This document shows, piece after piece, positions 35,731 to 47,144 of a stretch of 64,000 nt of DNA. The notes beneath the pieces are model-generated. The model made no database searches and was not told the DNA's origin. It saw only the letters and a list, made by a program, of their open reading frames with translations. Numbering within the stretch: position 1 is the stretch's first letter; each line of letters starts with the position of its first letter. Both the position numbers and the translations under genes were made by a program. The stretch is from Omphiscola glabra (Eukaryota > Mollusca > Gastropoda > Lymnaeidae), in assembly GCA_964017045.1 (NCBI GenBank), contig OZ024810.1, forward strand, positions 1,584,111 through 1,648,110. The letters run 5' to 3'.

Positions 35731-36492
35731 TTCCCCTTGAGATGATTTTGCTTCCCAGTTGCATTTGTAGACTGAAATAGAAATGGCTGCCTGCTGTTAT
35801 CCTTTCTTTCACCTCCGACATTATTTCATTGTGCTGATGTATAGTCGCTCCTAGATATTTGAAAGCAGCCACTCTCTCAAAGGTTATTTATATTGATGTT
35901 GTCCTCAGCGTGGGTGTTTCGTGACATCATCAAATATTGCTTCATTTACATCAAGACCAGCTTTGACAGAGACATTTTCAAGTTCCCTGAATGCTTCAAT
36001 TCTAACATTTGTTTCTGCTTAGTACTGCTAGATCGTCTGCGTATGCCAGGTACTGCAATGGCTGGCCACATAAAGTTCGTCTGCATATGCCAGGTACTGC
36101 AATGGCTGGCCACATAAAAATCCTGATTGTTGTTCTGTAAAACCTCTCTGGAAGTAGTTTTTAATGGGTCCACTGGTGCTCACGTGTATGTTTCTAATAA
36201 CTTTTTCTAGCAAGATGATGAACAGGAATAATGATAGTGAATCTCCTTGCCTGAGGCCTGATTAACTGGAACTCCTTCAAGTATTTTCCCTGTACTTTGA
36301 TTCTACTTTTGGAGTTAGCCATCGTCATGAGCCGGGTAAGATTCTTAGGGACTGTAGAACTTTGTATAGGATATTCCTGTCCCCGCTATTGTATGATGTT
36401 TTGTAATCAACGTTTTTTGGTTATGTCGATGTTATATTCTTAGCATTTCTCCAGGAGACATCTAATAGTAAAAGTATGATCCGTGGTTGACC

Positions 36493-36668
36493 TATTCTGC
36501 CAGTATCCGCATTGGTAGTCCCCTAGGATCTGTTCACTATACGTATACTATACCTCCAGTATCCTCATTGGTAGTCCCCTAGGATCTGTTCACTATACTT
36601 ATACTATACCTCCAGTATCCGCATTGGTAGTCCCCTAGGATCTGTTCACTATACTTATACTATACCTT
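36493..36668. repeat. Minisatellite inside LINE relic B, 56-bp unit, 3 copies
   Basis: The unit starts CAGTATCCGCATTGGTAGTC, passes CCCTAGGATCTGTTCACTAT and ends ACTATACCTC. Copies differ by CGCATTGG or CTCATTGG and by one base in ATACTTATAC. Confidence 0.92.
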
Positions 36669-36670
36669 TC

Positions 36671-37429
36671 TAGTTTTCTTACTTTTAATTTTGTGAGGAT
36701 TTTGTACATTACATTAAGTAGGTACCACAAACCGATTTTTCAAAACTGCCCTATAGCTTTATTTTATACTGTCATGTCAAGAACTCATGATTCTAAGAAC
36801 GTGGATACCAAACTTGTTCATATAACTCCTTTAGTAAAAAAAAAGTTATGAATTTTTAAAATTTACTATTTTGAATTTTTTTGCCACCTTCATAAGTGCC
36901 ATTTTTGTAAGGCTATATCTGTAAAAGTAAATCACTTAAACTCACTTACTTACACTCAACACATACCCACGTATAGAGAGAACAGACTCAATTTTTGTCA
37001 AAGGTAAAAAATGATAAATTCATTAAATTTTATTGTTACGAAAATGGCATATCATCACATTTTGAAAATATTAAAAAGAGAGGTAAAAAAGCTCGAAACG
37101 TGTTAATTGTTTAAAAATCACCAAAAATTAACTGATAAGAAAGCATCCATGATAATTATATCAAAATGTATTAATGTCATAATATAAATCCCCAAAGGCA
37201 CTTTCACGAATGAGGTTGGTAAGGGGACAGTGAGATAAAGCTTCTTTGGTAGGTTCTGATACGTTATAACTAATCTAATCTACTTAAGAAAATCAGCAAA
37301 CTATCTAGCCGAAGCTCATGAAGTCTTCCCCAGCGCACCCCCGTCACTCTCAGCCGCCCTTCAACCACTCCCCCAGTGGTCTTCTAGTCCAGTCATGCCA
37401 CTGAGACAGCCTCACCCACCCTACGTTAT
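36671..37429. other. Unassigned sequence
   Basis: AT-rich except for 37315-37430, a GC-rich insert. The insert is flanked by similar words (TACGTTATAACTAA with GAAAATC-GC-A-CTAGC at about 37258 and again at about 37422). This suggests a local duplication or insertion at the C-terminal end of the pseudogene that follows. No gene was seen. Confidence 0.45.
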
Positions 37430-38373
37430 AACTAAATGGGCCAGTGTCAAGAAAATCTGCTAGCTGACGTTTAGTTACAACAGCGCATTCTTTGGCTATA
37501 AAAACAATAGTTTTATTTTTAAAAAAACAAATTTTATTAGTGTTGTTTACATACTGTGTAACAATATGTAAGTCATCAAAAGAGACTTAAAAATCTGGTC
37601 CAAAAACAGATACAAAACTATCATCTATTAAAATAGATCGGTTCTTAATACAACATTCAAAACAGTCTAACATTTTCTTTACATAAACATAAACCTCAGT
37701 GTACTTTACATTACTGTTTAATAGTTGCCAAAATGGACCTGTGATTTTTAAATAAAACAGATTTCAGACATTAGCTCTGTAGCATTAACATCAAAAAACA
37801 CTTTTCATTTTTAAATTTATGTTTTCAGGCAAAATGCCAGATGTGAAAAATTGTTTAATCTTTTTTTTCATGTACTATTAAGGCAGCTGCAAAGAATGCA
37901 TTCAAACAATTAGATTTGAATGAAGGAATGCTAGAATTCTGACAGAAAGCCAGCCATTCTGCACTAAGCCCATTTTTCTGATCACCCCTTGGCCCTAAAA
38001 CATCACAAGCTGTTCATATTAAATGCAATGCCGCTGTTTCACTGCTATTGGAAAAATGAGAAAATATGGATTCCTTATCTCTACCAAGAGAATGCCCTAC
38101 TTCTTGTTTGAGTTCAGACTCAACGGCACCAAGTGTTTTTTCACATGCGCTGCTTAAATCTAAAAGAAAATTAGCATTGCCGTGCAAAAAATGAACTTGT
38201 ATTTGTTCTTGGGAAACAAAAGAACTAAATTAAGTCTCAAACAGTTTCATGGCAGAAGCTCTATCACTCAATGTGCTATTTATTTTTCTTAGAAAACAGT
38301 CTCAGAAGATTCACTTGAATACTCTGAACATAAATCAGCTAAAGACTTGAACAGACCAATGGTCAAATCTAAC

Positions 38374-38803
38374 ATGATATTTGCATCCTCAGATGCTCTT
38401 GGAATAAATCCTAACATGATATATGCATCCTCAGATGCTACTGGATTAAATCCTAACATGGTATATGCATCCTCAGATGCTACTGGATTAAATCCTAACA
38501 TGGTATATGCATCCTCAGATGCTACTGGACTAAATCCTAACATGGTATTAATTGGTATTTGGATCTTCAGATGCTATTGGATTAAATCCTAACACGGTAT
38601 TTGCATCTTCAGATGCTACTGGATTAAATCCTAACATGGTATTTGCATCTTCAGATGCTACTGGATTAAATCCTAACACGGTATTTGCATCTTCAGATGC
38701 TATTGGATTAAATCCTAACATGGTATTTGCATCTTCAGATGCTACTGGATTAAATCCTAACATGGTATTTGCATCCTCAGAATCTACAGGATTAAATCCT
38801 AAA
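38374..38803. repeat. 42-bp minisatellite inside the pseudogene, 10 copies
   Basis: The unit is ATGGTATTTGCATCTTCAGA, TGCTACTGGATTAAATCCTA and AC. It encodes the 14-residue block LGFNPVASEDANTM on the minus strand. It is a whole number of codons and repeats the conserved sequence that should occur once before LDLTIGLF. One unit has a 10-bp insertion (near 38545-38560) that breaks the frame. Confidence 0.93.
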
Positions 38804-38821
38804 CAAAATACTTTTGCGCTA

Positions 38822-38928
38822 TCAAGAGATATTTGGTGGCCAACAATTTTATAATGGACTCTTGATGTACCATATCAAGAGATATTTGGTGGCCAACAAT
38901 TTTATAATGGACTCTTGATGTACCATCA
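38822..38928. repeat. Tandem duplication of about 53-55 bp in the pseudogene
   Basis: ATCAAGAGATATTTGGTGGC followed by CAACAATTTTATAATGGACT and CTTGATGTACCAT occurs twice in a row. The duplicated part is the DGTSR-HYKIVGHQ motif region of the pseudogene. Confidence 0.9.
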
Positions 38929-39512
38929 GTATGTAATGTGGCATTTTTACAATAGATTTTCAGCAGATTGCACTTGGCTAACTACGTGAGACTCTGCACA
39001 AAAAATTTAACAAGTTGTTGCACTTGGGAGTTTTTCAAAAGTGTAATTAAATAAATTGGCACCAATAATATTAACGCAGTGAGACACTTTGTCAGCTGCT
39101 ATGCCACAATCGGACATCAAACTAATAACTGTTCTGACAGGAGCGGAGGAACAATTTTTTAAAGGATCTTTTATTTTAACAGGCTTTTCACATTCACAAA
39201 TAATATTGCCATTTAAAATAGACTCTGTGTCTACTTTCATTGATTTTAATTTCATCATTTTTAATCTCTGAGGGGCGATCTGAACAGAAAAATATGTATT
39301 TTCTTGTTGAAGATTTCCAATAACACTCTTTAGTTTTGATTTATGCTGCTTAATTTTATTAAGAGCTGATATTCTATTTTATTTATCATTTACCAATTGT
39401 ACCTTCAACTTCAACATATTTAATTCTTCTTGAAAAATACAAATTTTTTCATTTAGATCCAATTTTTCAATTTCTAACTCATTAACTTGTACACTAAATA
39501 ACTGTGCATTGT

Positions 39513-40557
39513 CTAAAGCCTCGTATGTCCTTTTTTACAGTAGGCACATGTTTCTTTTGCACTCATTTCTTTTGTACCGGCCTTATATGGTTTTTGTGGA
39601 GGTTTGCTGTAAGTCGATGTTGTTGCCTTATTTTGCCTGTCTTTTCTGGTGTCAAATGGGTTCTTTGAGAGTTGACGTGTGATGGTGAAGTCATCAGCTA
39701 ACACTGCTGCCTTATGTGCGTCACCTTCGCCACGGTCTGCAATATGTGTCCGTACCTCTTCACGAACACAATTCTTAAACTCTTCCATCAGAATTAGGTT
39801 CTTGAACTTTTTGAAGTCTGTGTCAGTGTTCGTTGCGTGCAGCCATTTATCCAGGAGTCGTTCCTTTTCCCGGAGGAACTCAACGTGAGTTAGGCCATCC
39901 CGTTTCCACAGCTCCCTAAACTTTTTACGGTATGCTTCGGGGACACATTCATAAGCCTTAAGTATTAAGGATTTAACAATGTTATAATCCCCACGCTGTT
40001 CTGCGTTCAAGGACACAAAAACTTCGGCTGCCCTGCCAGTCAGAGCCGGCTGCAGTAAGGTAGACCACATGTTTTCAGGAATTTTAAAATTTTGGGCAGT
40101 TATTTCAAACTGCAAAATATTGGTCCACCTCTTTTTCTACAAATTTCGGTATTACTTTTGCAAATTTAATTGCATCGCAACCCTGACCGGCTGGAGCCGT
40201 GAGTCTATTTTCCATTGCTCCCAAATGGGCCTTAATTTCCATTTCTTTTAATTTTATTTGTAGTTCTAGCTCCATTTGCTTAAGCTCTCGTTCTTTCTCT
40301 CTCTGAGCATCTAGCTCCATTTGTTTGAGCTTTAGTTGGAGCTCCATACTAAGATCATTCGGCTGTGTCACTGAGGCTAGTTCATCCTCAGACAAAATAT
40401 CTTCATCCACTAAGTGGACGATGATCATATCACGTACTGTCTTTTTTAGGGCCGAATGAGCTACATTAATTCCTAAGTCTTTCGCAATGGAAAATAGCTC
40501 CTTTCTCGAACATTTGTCCAATGCCTCTACTGATGGGTTAACAATATCAAACTCCAT
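39513..40557 (-). pseudogene. LTR-retrotransposon gag (SCAN-like), frameshifted and truncated
   Basis: Two overlapping minus-strand frames form one gag. Frame one (40557-40105) starts MEFDIVNPSVEALDKC, has a long charged helix rich in KLKQMELD/EKERELKQMEL repeats, and reaches FVEKEVDQYFAV. A shift near 40110 moves to the second frame (40115-39513) with FEITAQNFKIPENMWSTLLQ and GRAAEVFVSL. A helical SCAN-like region follows (AYRKKFRELWKRDGLTHVEF), then the start of a zinc knuckle, CAYCKKGHT. The knuckle has Cys-x2-Cys-x3-His, one residue short, and lacks its last cysteine because the element stops there. No protease, reverse transcriptase or integrase follows. The sequence beyond 39505 belongs to another family. 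This is the gag of a Ty3/Gypsy-like element, from general resemblance. Confidence 0.8.
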
Positions 40558-40902
40558 TTTGACACAGGCAAATTATAACAATATAAGTTTTATAAATGTT
40601 CAAGCTTAGTGAACACACTTATAAAAAAATAGAATTTCAAAAATAAATTGCAACTAGCTCTGTTATTGGTATCGTTAAAAATATGGTATCGTATACTAAA
40701 ATTTAGTCTTAGTAAATTAAAGAAAACAGTGGGTCAAAAATCCACAAACACTCAATTTATTATTGGTGTTTAATAAAAAGTTATGGATTCAAATATATCT
40801 CAGAACATGCAAACCAATTTTGTTATTGGTGCTAATGAGAAATAAACATATGGATTCAAGGATCCAAGAACAAACCCACAATTATTACTTTGGGGCTTCT
40901 AT

Positions 40903-40922
40903 GCCGGACGATGCCCACAATT
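40903..40922 (-). promoter_or_regulatory. Possible primer-binding site (tRNA-Pro-like)
   Basis: On the minus strand the sequence reads TTGTGGGCATCGTCCGGCAT. It resembles the tRNA-Pro-complementary primer site known from many retroelements (core GGGC-TCGTCCGG), with one extra base and one or two changes. It lies about 350 bases upstream of the gag start, the right order for a leader. The match is imperfect. Confidence 0.4.
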
Positions 40923-41510
40923 TATTACGGACCGTTATAGATGGAGAATTTAATCTCCGTTGTTTTGTCTAGGGCTCGTTTTATAAACAGTCCATAATAA
41001 AGGACGATACCAAAGGTTAAAAATAATAACAAATAAAACGACAATTAAGGCCAGAGCTAATTACAATTAATAACTTTTTAATTTGTGAACTTCAATTAAA
41101 TAATAACAGCAAGAGAAAATATGATTAAAATTATAAACTTACAGATTTGCTGGTACCGGTACTGTATATAAAAATACAATGAGCACAAAATTGTACGAGG
41201 AAATAAAAATCTCTACACACAACAAAGTATAATGACACATAGAATGCCTCGTAATCAAGGAAAGGAAAATCTCTCCCGTCCTTTATTCTTATCCCTTTTA
41301 TACTCAGTTTCAGATGAACATTCTGGAAAAAGGAATACGCAGTCTTACTGCTTCTCGCATTCTCTAGATCGTTCGATCCTGTTCCACAGAAACGGACGAT
41401 AGTAAACAAAAGTATCAACAAAGGGATATTTTTTCCTAGCCGCCCCAACACGGGACCGACTTGAAAGAGGTCATGCACGTGGAAGGCGGGCAAAGCGTCT
41501 CAAAATACGT
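40923..41510 (-). repeat. Possible 5' LTR of the gag-bearing element
   Basis: It lies upstream of the primer-site-like sequence, contains a clear TATA box (TATAAAAGG, complement of 41294-41302) in the gag direction, and has AATAAA words downstream. The outer edge is uncertain and there is no second LTR copy in the window to define the ends. A frame at 41493-41131 on the minus strand runs through it without recognisable motifs. Confidence 0.3.
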
Positions 41511-43620
41511 CATCCCTTATAACAAAAGCAATGGCCACGCTTTCTCCAGGCCCATCAGCTGTTGCTAGACCACGTAGGTAATCAAGTTTGCAAACAAAAG
41601 AGCTTTTATTGTTAATTATTGATGCTGAAACATCAGACAATAACCATGAATCATTTGAATCTGATTCCATTGATGATTTTGAGCTTTCTGAGCATCCTGA
41701 TGGGTCGGTAAATCCCAAATGGAAATAGTAATACAATGGCGAAATTGATAGTAGTATTGGTGATAGTCGGCACTTTCATAAAAATTTCAAAACATTTTTA
41801 AAATTAAAAAAATACCACAGATGCATAGAGCATAGAAAAGGGATTACATTAACACCAAGATCAACTTTCTAGCTTAAGTGGTTCAAAAGTTATGATTTTT
41901 TTTTCCAAAATCACTTTGTTGCTATGGCAACAGTGAGGCTTCAGATAATACTAAACATAACATTACAAAAATGTGTATAACTCTGTCACTAAATGGAATA
42001 TTTTCAAAATGTAAAATGCATTATGTTAAAAAATGGAGATACTTTCTGAGGATTGAAGCAGAATAGGATACCAGCTACACAGACTATATGGTAGTCTGGT
42101 AAGTTCAGATTTGGGGCACATTTAAAAAAAAATAACAAAATTTACTCATAATATTACTAGTAAAATTTATACTATTGTTGTCATATATTGTTTTATCTGT
42201 TACATATTATTATTCTCAGTCTAATTTCCTTTAATTTGATATGAAATACATCTATCTTATTAAAAGACAAGTATTCATAATTAATTAATAGATAATAGCA
42301 CCCTAAAGAATTTTCACTGGCCGAAAACTGGTCTGGCACGAAGGTGGAAAACCCCCTGGCATGGAAAGAGTTAATTAAGGAAATATAAATCTCGGTAAGG
42401 TACCGTTGGAATTATTTTAACAGCTACAAGCATTTATTTATTATAAAAGGGTATCGTTTTTTTAAACTGTAAATGTATTGGATTCACTAGCACTAGATTA
42501 AACGACTATTTCGTAAAGCAACTCCCGAAAATGTAAATGTCGGCATGTAGTTGTAGTTGTGGGGTTGTAAAGTCAGCGAAGTTAAAGCAGGTTTAGACTT
42601 ATATTTACTTAGAAGAAAATAGTAGAACAAGGTATGTGCAAGCATGAATAAAAATACAGGACAATACAAGAAGAATGTTTTGGTTAAGAGCCTTCCTTAT
42701 CAGACAAACAAATGAAAACACGACAAGAAATAGAACTTGTTCAAAAATTTACGTGCTCGCCATTGTTATTGCCGGAAGTTGGGTTGTCCAAAACCAAGAT
42801 TACAGGAAGTGAAAGAATGTATATATTATTAGTTTTATTAGAGTCTGATGAGTTTTTATATATTACATTATTCATCTAAATGGCTGGCACAACTACTAAG
42901 AAATCTGCACGAACGAAATATTTCAATAACGGCAGGCGACAAGCAGAGCTATCATTTAATGACCACGAATCAATATTAAACAGCAGAAATTAATGATTAT
43001 ATGCGGTTTAATTTTTTTTTTAAATAGTAAAACTTATTTTAGTATAATTTTATATAACATATTTTTTTATGACACACACCTTATTACACGTGTAGTGTAG
43101 TGTTTAGACACCAGAATTTGAATATGGCAATTTTTTTTTAACATTTCACTGAGTAAAAGGTGCATTAATGAAGGAAATAAGTTGCGGCGAAGTTTGATAC
43201 ATTGTTTTAAATTTCAAAAGTAATAAAATTTAAAAAAGGTAGTGTAGACAGTGTAGAGGCAGAGGTTCCAATTATGTTTTTGCATGACCATCTTAATTTT
43301 CAAATTGTATCTACTTGTTAAATAAATTTGTTAAGTGGTCAATCAAGAAAAGTTTTAAACATAATTTTGGTTTTAAACTCCTAATTTTGACTACAACAAT
43401 ATTTCCGAATAATTCTATAGTAGGTATCCACCCAACCCAATTCTGAGTACCATTGATAGAGAAAATAATTTCAATATTGACACAGAAAGAAATGTATGTA
43501 TTTTCTTCCGTGAATTAAACCAGTACTTGTGCTTTGACATTATTTATTTGTCAAAAATAATTTTAATGTGGGGTTTTAAAAAATGTGTTTCCTGTAGATA
43601 TGTCAAGTCACGTTGCATAT
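41511..43620. other. Unassigned sequence
   Basis: A minus-strand frame at 41736-41500 (serine-rich, SESSKSSMESDSNDSW, then FVCKLDYLRGLATADG) could be an element protein remnant but has no family I can name. A 38-codon plus frame at 42880 starts MAGTTTKKSARTKYF. Near 42300-42365 the words CCCTAAAGAATTTTCACTGG are isolated. No gene was established. Confidence 0.4.
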
Positions 43621-44400
43621 ATCCGAATGACTTATAACATGACATTGTTCTTTCTTCGACAACAACCTGTTCAGGGCAAAAAAATACAATAATGGATTGA
43701 ACCTCATAACATAATAAATTAGCCGAACTTCAAAGGTCTTAGACACTGAAAAATTATATTTATGATAAGTATTTTATTTTTAGCTAGAATCAAGAGGATG
43801 ACTCTTAAATATAAAATTAAAATATACAAAAATTAATTGTGAAATTAGTTGCACATAAAATCTCAGATTTTTTTTATAAATAATTGATTGCCATTATGCA
43901 ATTTAGCTTTTTTCGAAGACATCATCTTTGTCTATAAGCGTTGAAAATGTAATATCTGAAACTCTGAAAAATTAACCTCTAATTCCGGAACTCGTTGAAA
44001 TTCTATTTAGTTTCTAACAGGCATAGATCTAAATATAGAATTTCTTTCTAATACAAAATGCGTTTTTTTTTTGTTGTTATTGTTTTTTTTTTTATTATTG
44101 GGAAACCATGAAAAAAAAACGTTCATTGAGAATATAATTGATTCAGCAAAACGTACCCTTGAAATTTCATTACCATTTTATATCGTCTACTGTTTTATTT
44201 AATAAGGCTGTTTATTTATTTGTGACAGCGGTTTGACGTTATCTTCTAAAAAAAGTTGAGGTGACATCATTCTAGGACAAAAAGACAGTGATTGATTGAA
44301 CCTCCTAACATTACAAATTGTCCGTCTTCCAAAGGTTCTGCAATCTGAAAAACTATGATTATTTATTTTAAGTTAGTTTCAACAAAAACCAAGAGGAAAA
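43621..44400. repeat. Two divergent copies of an unknown repeat (about 43670-43800 and 44270-44400)
   Basis: ATGGATTGAACCTCATAACA and TGATTGAACCTCCTAACATT are each followed by AAATT-GYCG, TTCAAAGGTCTT or TTCCAAAGGTTCT, and then CTGAAAAA-TAT. The order is the same and spacing is similar. The family is unknown and no frame is conserved between copies. Confidence 0.55.
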
Positions 44401-44837
44401 AGACAATTTTATTATACTTCTTCACAAAAGGAATATTCGGTAGGTTTTTAAAAAAGTATAAAAGATTTGGGAAAAGGGTATTTTTTAATGTTACTATGAT
44501 GCATATAATTTCAAAGACTTCGAAATCTCTATTTGGGATTAAAAGACGCACATAAGTCAACGGAGACGCCATCATCGATCTGATTACTGCTCACAAACAT
44601 GTCCACGTGCATTTTAATTGCAGGACGAAAATAGATCTAAAGGAAATAAGGACAGCACCCGTTACCGACACGAAATGTTAACACCAGTTTGGTGATGGCA
44701 GCCTGGTCTAATGGACAATCTAATCTTTGACAACAACAAAGTTCTTGGGGGAGACCCGTAAGGCATTATCAGGGGCATTTCAAAAAAATCTGGCCACGAA
44801 ATATTTTAACCACCTTTAAATAAATGTACATTAATGT
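44401..44837. other. Unassigned sequence before the duplicated unit
   Basis: A basic chance frame (44355-44555) is open here. The sequence GATGGCAGCCTGGTCTAATG near 44694 is GC-richer and unassigned. The tandem duplication described below begins near 44838. Confidence 0.45.
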
Positions 44838-45299
44838 ATACGAATTTAATGACTTTTTATTTCAGTTATTCATGTTTCATTCTTCAAACACATCTCACAT
44901 TTTAATGTAATTGAAATTTTATTCATTATAAAGCTAAAAAAAATACACAACAGTACTGGTACGCTAAACATTCTACCTCTGTACATTCATTATTATAATT
45001 TAAAAAACAAAACAAAACAAAGTGCATAATAAACATTATGATTTAAATGTATTAAGATTTAAGGAATATACTTGTATAAAATTACAAAAGTTTGATGAGT
45101 AAACTACGTGCATATGTTTTATAAAGCAGTTATTTAATAGCTGTACATTGAAACATTAAAACTTACTACATTTTTAACGATAAATAGTGTGATTGTAAAC
45201 AATGGAACAGAATATATCGAAAATTCCTTTTTGACAAATAATATGATAAGTTCCACAGATATTTTCAACAATTATTTATGTATATACGTATATTTTGTA

Positions 45300-46200
45300 T
45301 ATAATTATATTTTTAAAGCATTGTAACTACAGATCTGCCTTCCCGTACGGATTTGTTATTTTTCTATTTATTATAATAATAATTGTTTGCGCGAAAAGTA
45401 AACATTGTTTAGCTGAATTTGTTAGAAGTTGAGTGCCCTTAGGGAATTTCACCTTCTATGTGGCCATCTCTCATTGATACTTTGTTTTTCATTATTTATG
45501 TGAGACCCACTTGTGACGTCCTTGTTTCTGCACAGAGACTGAGAGAGCTACATTGTGCTCTGGGAACATTATGTTTTTAATTTCCAATAATTAGTTGGGG
45601 GTTTTTTTTTTGGGGGGGGGTTGTTTTTTTTTACTTTGAATTGTCTGCGGAAGAAGGTATTTAGCTAAAACACTTTTAATTGTTCTGTCTATTATTTTTT
45701 TTATTCAAGCCTAAACATGTAATGTTCCACTATTTATTCAAGAGGACCTAAAACCCTGTTAGAGCCTCGCTCTGTGCTTTTTCACCTGTACTTCCGCCTG
45801 ACGCTTTGAGCCTTGAGCGTTATTTTTCCTCCGTTCAATATGACATCTGACATCTAAACCAGCGTTTCCCAAACTGGCAACTTTTGCGCACAGGTGTCAT
45901 ATTCATTACTAATGTTTTATTTTTTATTGAACATAAATATTCCTACTGTGCTTACCGGCAACGTAAGGCTCGCGAATCCTGGCCACTCCACGGATCACCT
46001 TTTAGGGAAATGGATTGTCTCTGGCTGTGCTTAAAATTAAAGAGATAATTGCGGGAGTGCCTGCGGTTGTTCTTCATGTACAACTTCCTGTGATACTATT
46101 AGAGCAAATTTTCCAAGCAGGAAAATTGCAGCCATCTTGTTTTACAATTTAGACTGCTGATGTTTATGATTTGCAAATAAACAGTGTCACTTGTCCTCAC
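45300..46200. other. Sequence present only in the first duplicate, with one hAT-like end
   Basis: The second unit jumps from the TTTGTATATTATGT word to its CT-rich tract with no counterpart to this stretch. At about 45860, CAGCGTTTCCCAAACTGG looks like the terminal repeat of a hAT element. No matching opposite end was found nearby. Confidence 0.45.
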
Positions 46201-46201
46201 A

Positions 46202-46633
46202 GGTCAATGACTAAACAAGAATGGGGTTCACTATCATTTTATTTATCTAGGTCAATGACTAAACAAGAATGGGGTTCACTATCATTTTATTTATCTAGGT
46301 CAATGACTGAACAAGAATGGGGTTCACTATCATTTTATTTATCTAGGTCAATGACTAAACAAGAATTGGGTTCACTATCATTTTATTTATCTAGGTCAAT
46401 GACTAAACAAGAATGGCGTTCACTATCATTTTATTTATCTAGATCAATGACTAAACAAGAATGGGGTTCACTATCATTTTATTTATCTAGGTCAATGACT
46501 AAACAAGAATGGGATTCACTGTCATTTTATTTATCTAGGTCAATGACTAAACAAGAATGGGGTTCACTATCATTTTATTTATCTAGGTCAATGACTAAAC
46601 AAGAATGGGGTTCACTATCATTTTATTTATCTA
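46202..46633. repeat. Minisatellite, 48-bp unit, 9 copies
   Basis: The unit is GGTCAATGACTAAACAAGAA, TGGGGTTCACTATCATTTTA and TTTATCTA. Nine units with only scattered single changes fill 432 bases exactly. 48 is a multiple of three, so a 163-codon frame with a 16-residue repeat (SMTKQEWGSLSFYLSR) is open on the plus strand. The array lies in the part of the first duplicate that is missing from the second. Confidence 0.95.
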
Positions 46634-46699
46634 CATATAATAAAATTTTGAGTAGTGTTTAGTGTTAAAACACGTGAATGGATAGGCAGGTCTGATAAT

Positions 46700-46920
46700 G
46701 TCTCCTCTACTAGTGATTTCTCTTCTTCCCTCTCTGTCTTTCTCTCTTTCTCTCTCCCTCTCATGTCTCCTCCCCCATCCACTCTTTATCACTTCCCCTC
46801 AACTCCCTCTCACACTTTTGAATGCCTGTCTTTCTCACGATATCTCTCTCCCTTTCACAGTCCCTCCATCTCCCCTCCCCTTTTTCTCTCTCCCCCTCTC
46901 TCTGTCTCTCACTTGCCTGA
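46700..46920. repeat. Pyrimidine-rich low-complexity tract
   Basis: The plus strand is almost all C and T (TCTCTTTCTCTCTCCCTCTC and similar). The duplicate copy lies at 58947-59275. It lies just downstream of the claudin stop codon on the minus strand, so the transcript would carry a purine-rich 3' region. Confidence 0.9.
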
Positions 46921-46965
46921 CTGTGTGTTCGTGCGTGTTCGTGGAAAAGAGAGTATTTAGTTTAG

Positions 46966-47144
46966 CTATTGAATATAAGAAACACCTTTATTGGCTATAA
47001 AAGCTAGCACCCCACCCACACCTATCAAGATACCACCAATGATACTCAGGATAAAGGAGTAGCCGATCTCAAGTGTTTGTTTTGCAAAGTATTCAGCGTG
47101 CACTTTGGCGCCCCACACAATGATTGCTATCAGGATGAAAATAA
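46966..47144 (-). CDS. Claudin-like gene, last coding exon
   Basis: 179 bases. The acceptor is TTTTTTTCTTTCAG. It completes the split Phe codon, then reads IFILIAIIVWGAKVHAEYFA, the second outer loop, and the fourth helix ILSIIGGILIGVGGVLAFIA. It ends NKGVSYIQ and a TAG stop (complement of 46966-46968). It is 97.8% identical (4 differences in 179) to the copy at 59319-59497. Confidence 0.9.

Larger units (their letters stand above)
35060..36670 (-). pseudogene. LINE relic B, reverse-transcriptase C-terminal part with internal expansions
   Basis: Same family as relic A at 2110-3300. On the minus strand the RT active-site box reads LAYADDLAVL near 36052-36022. The block FKYLGATI lies near 35872, and the C-terminal RLTG-type tail near 35240-35200 is broken by shifts. 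The 3' end carries CATCATCATCAGTGG near 35073. Three tandem expansions lie inside it: a 23-bp array (35503-35730), a duplication of about 44 bp at the active-site region (36020-36120) and a 56-bp array (36493-36668). Frames are broken throughout and the 5' part is absent. Confidence 0.8.
37430..39505 (-). pseudogene. Pseudogene of an element-associated invertebrate protein family
   Basis: The broken minus-strand frames form one ordered protein. From 39505 there is a Lys/Glu/Leu-rich, coiled-coil-like stretch (NELEIEKLDLNEKI, then LNKIKQHKSKLKSVIGNLQQ). A conserved-looking core follows (PVRTVISLMSDCGIAADKV, about 39175-39095), then FEKLPSATT, and the motif TDGTSR or GTSRVHYKIVGHQISL (about 38930-38820). 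Next come LGFNPVASEDA and LDLTIGLFKSLADLCSEYSS (about 38380-38320), LHGNANFLLDLSSACEKTL (about 38190-38130), CDVLGPRGDQKNGL (about 38000-37960) and AKECAVVTKRQLADFL (about 37490-37430). From memory this order fits a large family of uncharacterised proteins carried by mobile elements in invertebrates and fish. I did not verify it. It has stops, shifts, an expanded repeat and a 55-bp duplication, so it is not functional. Confidence 0.6.
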
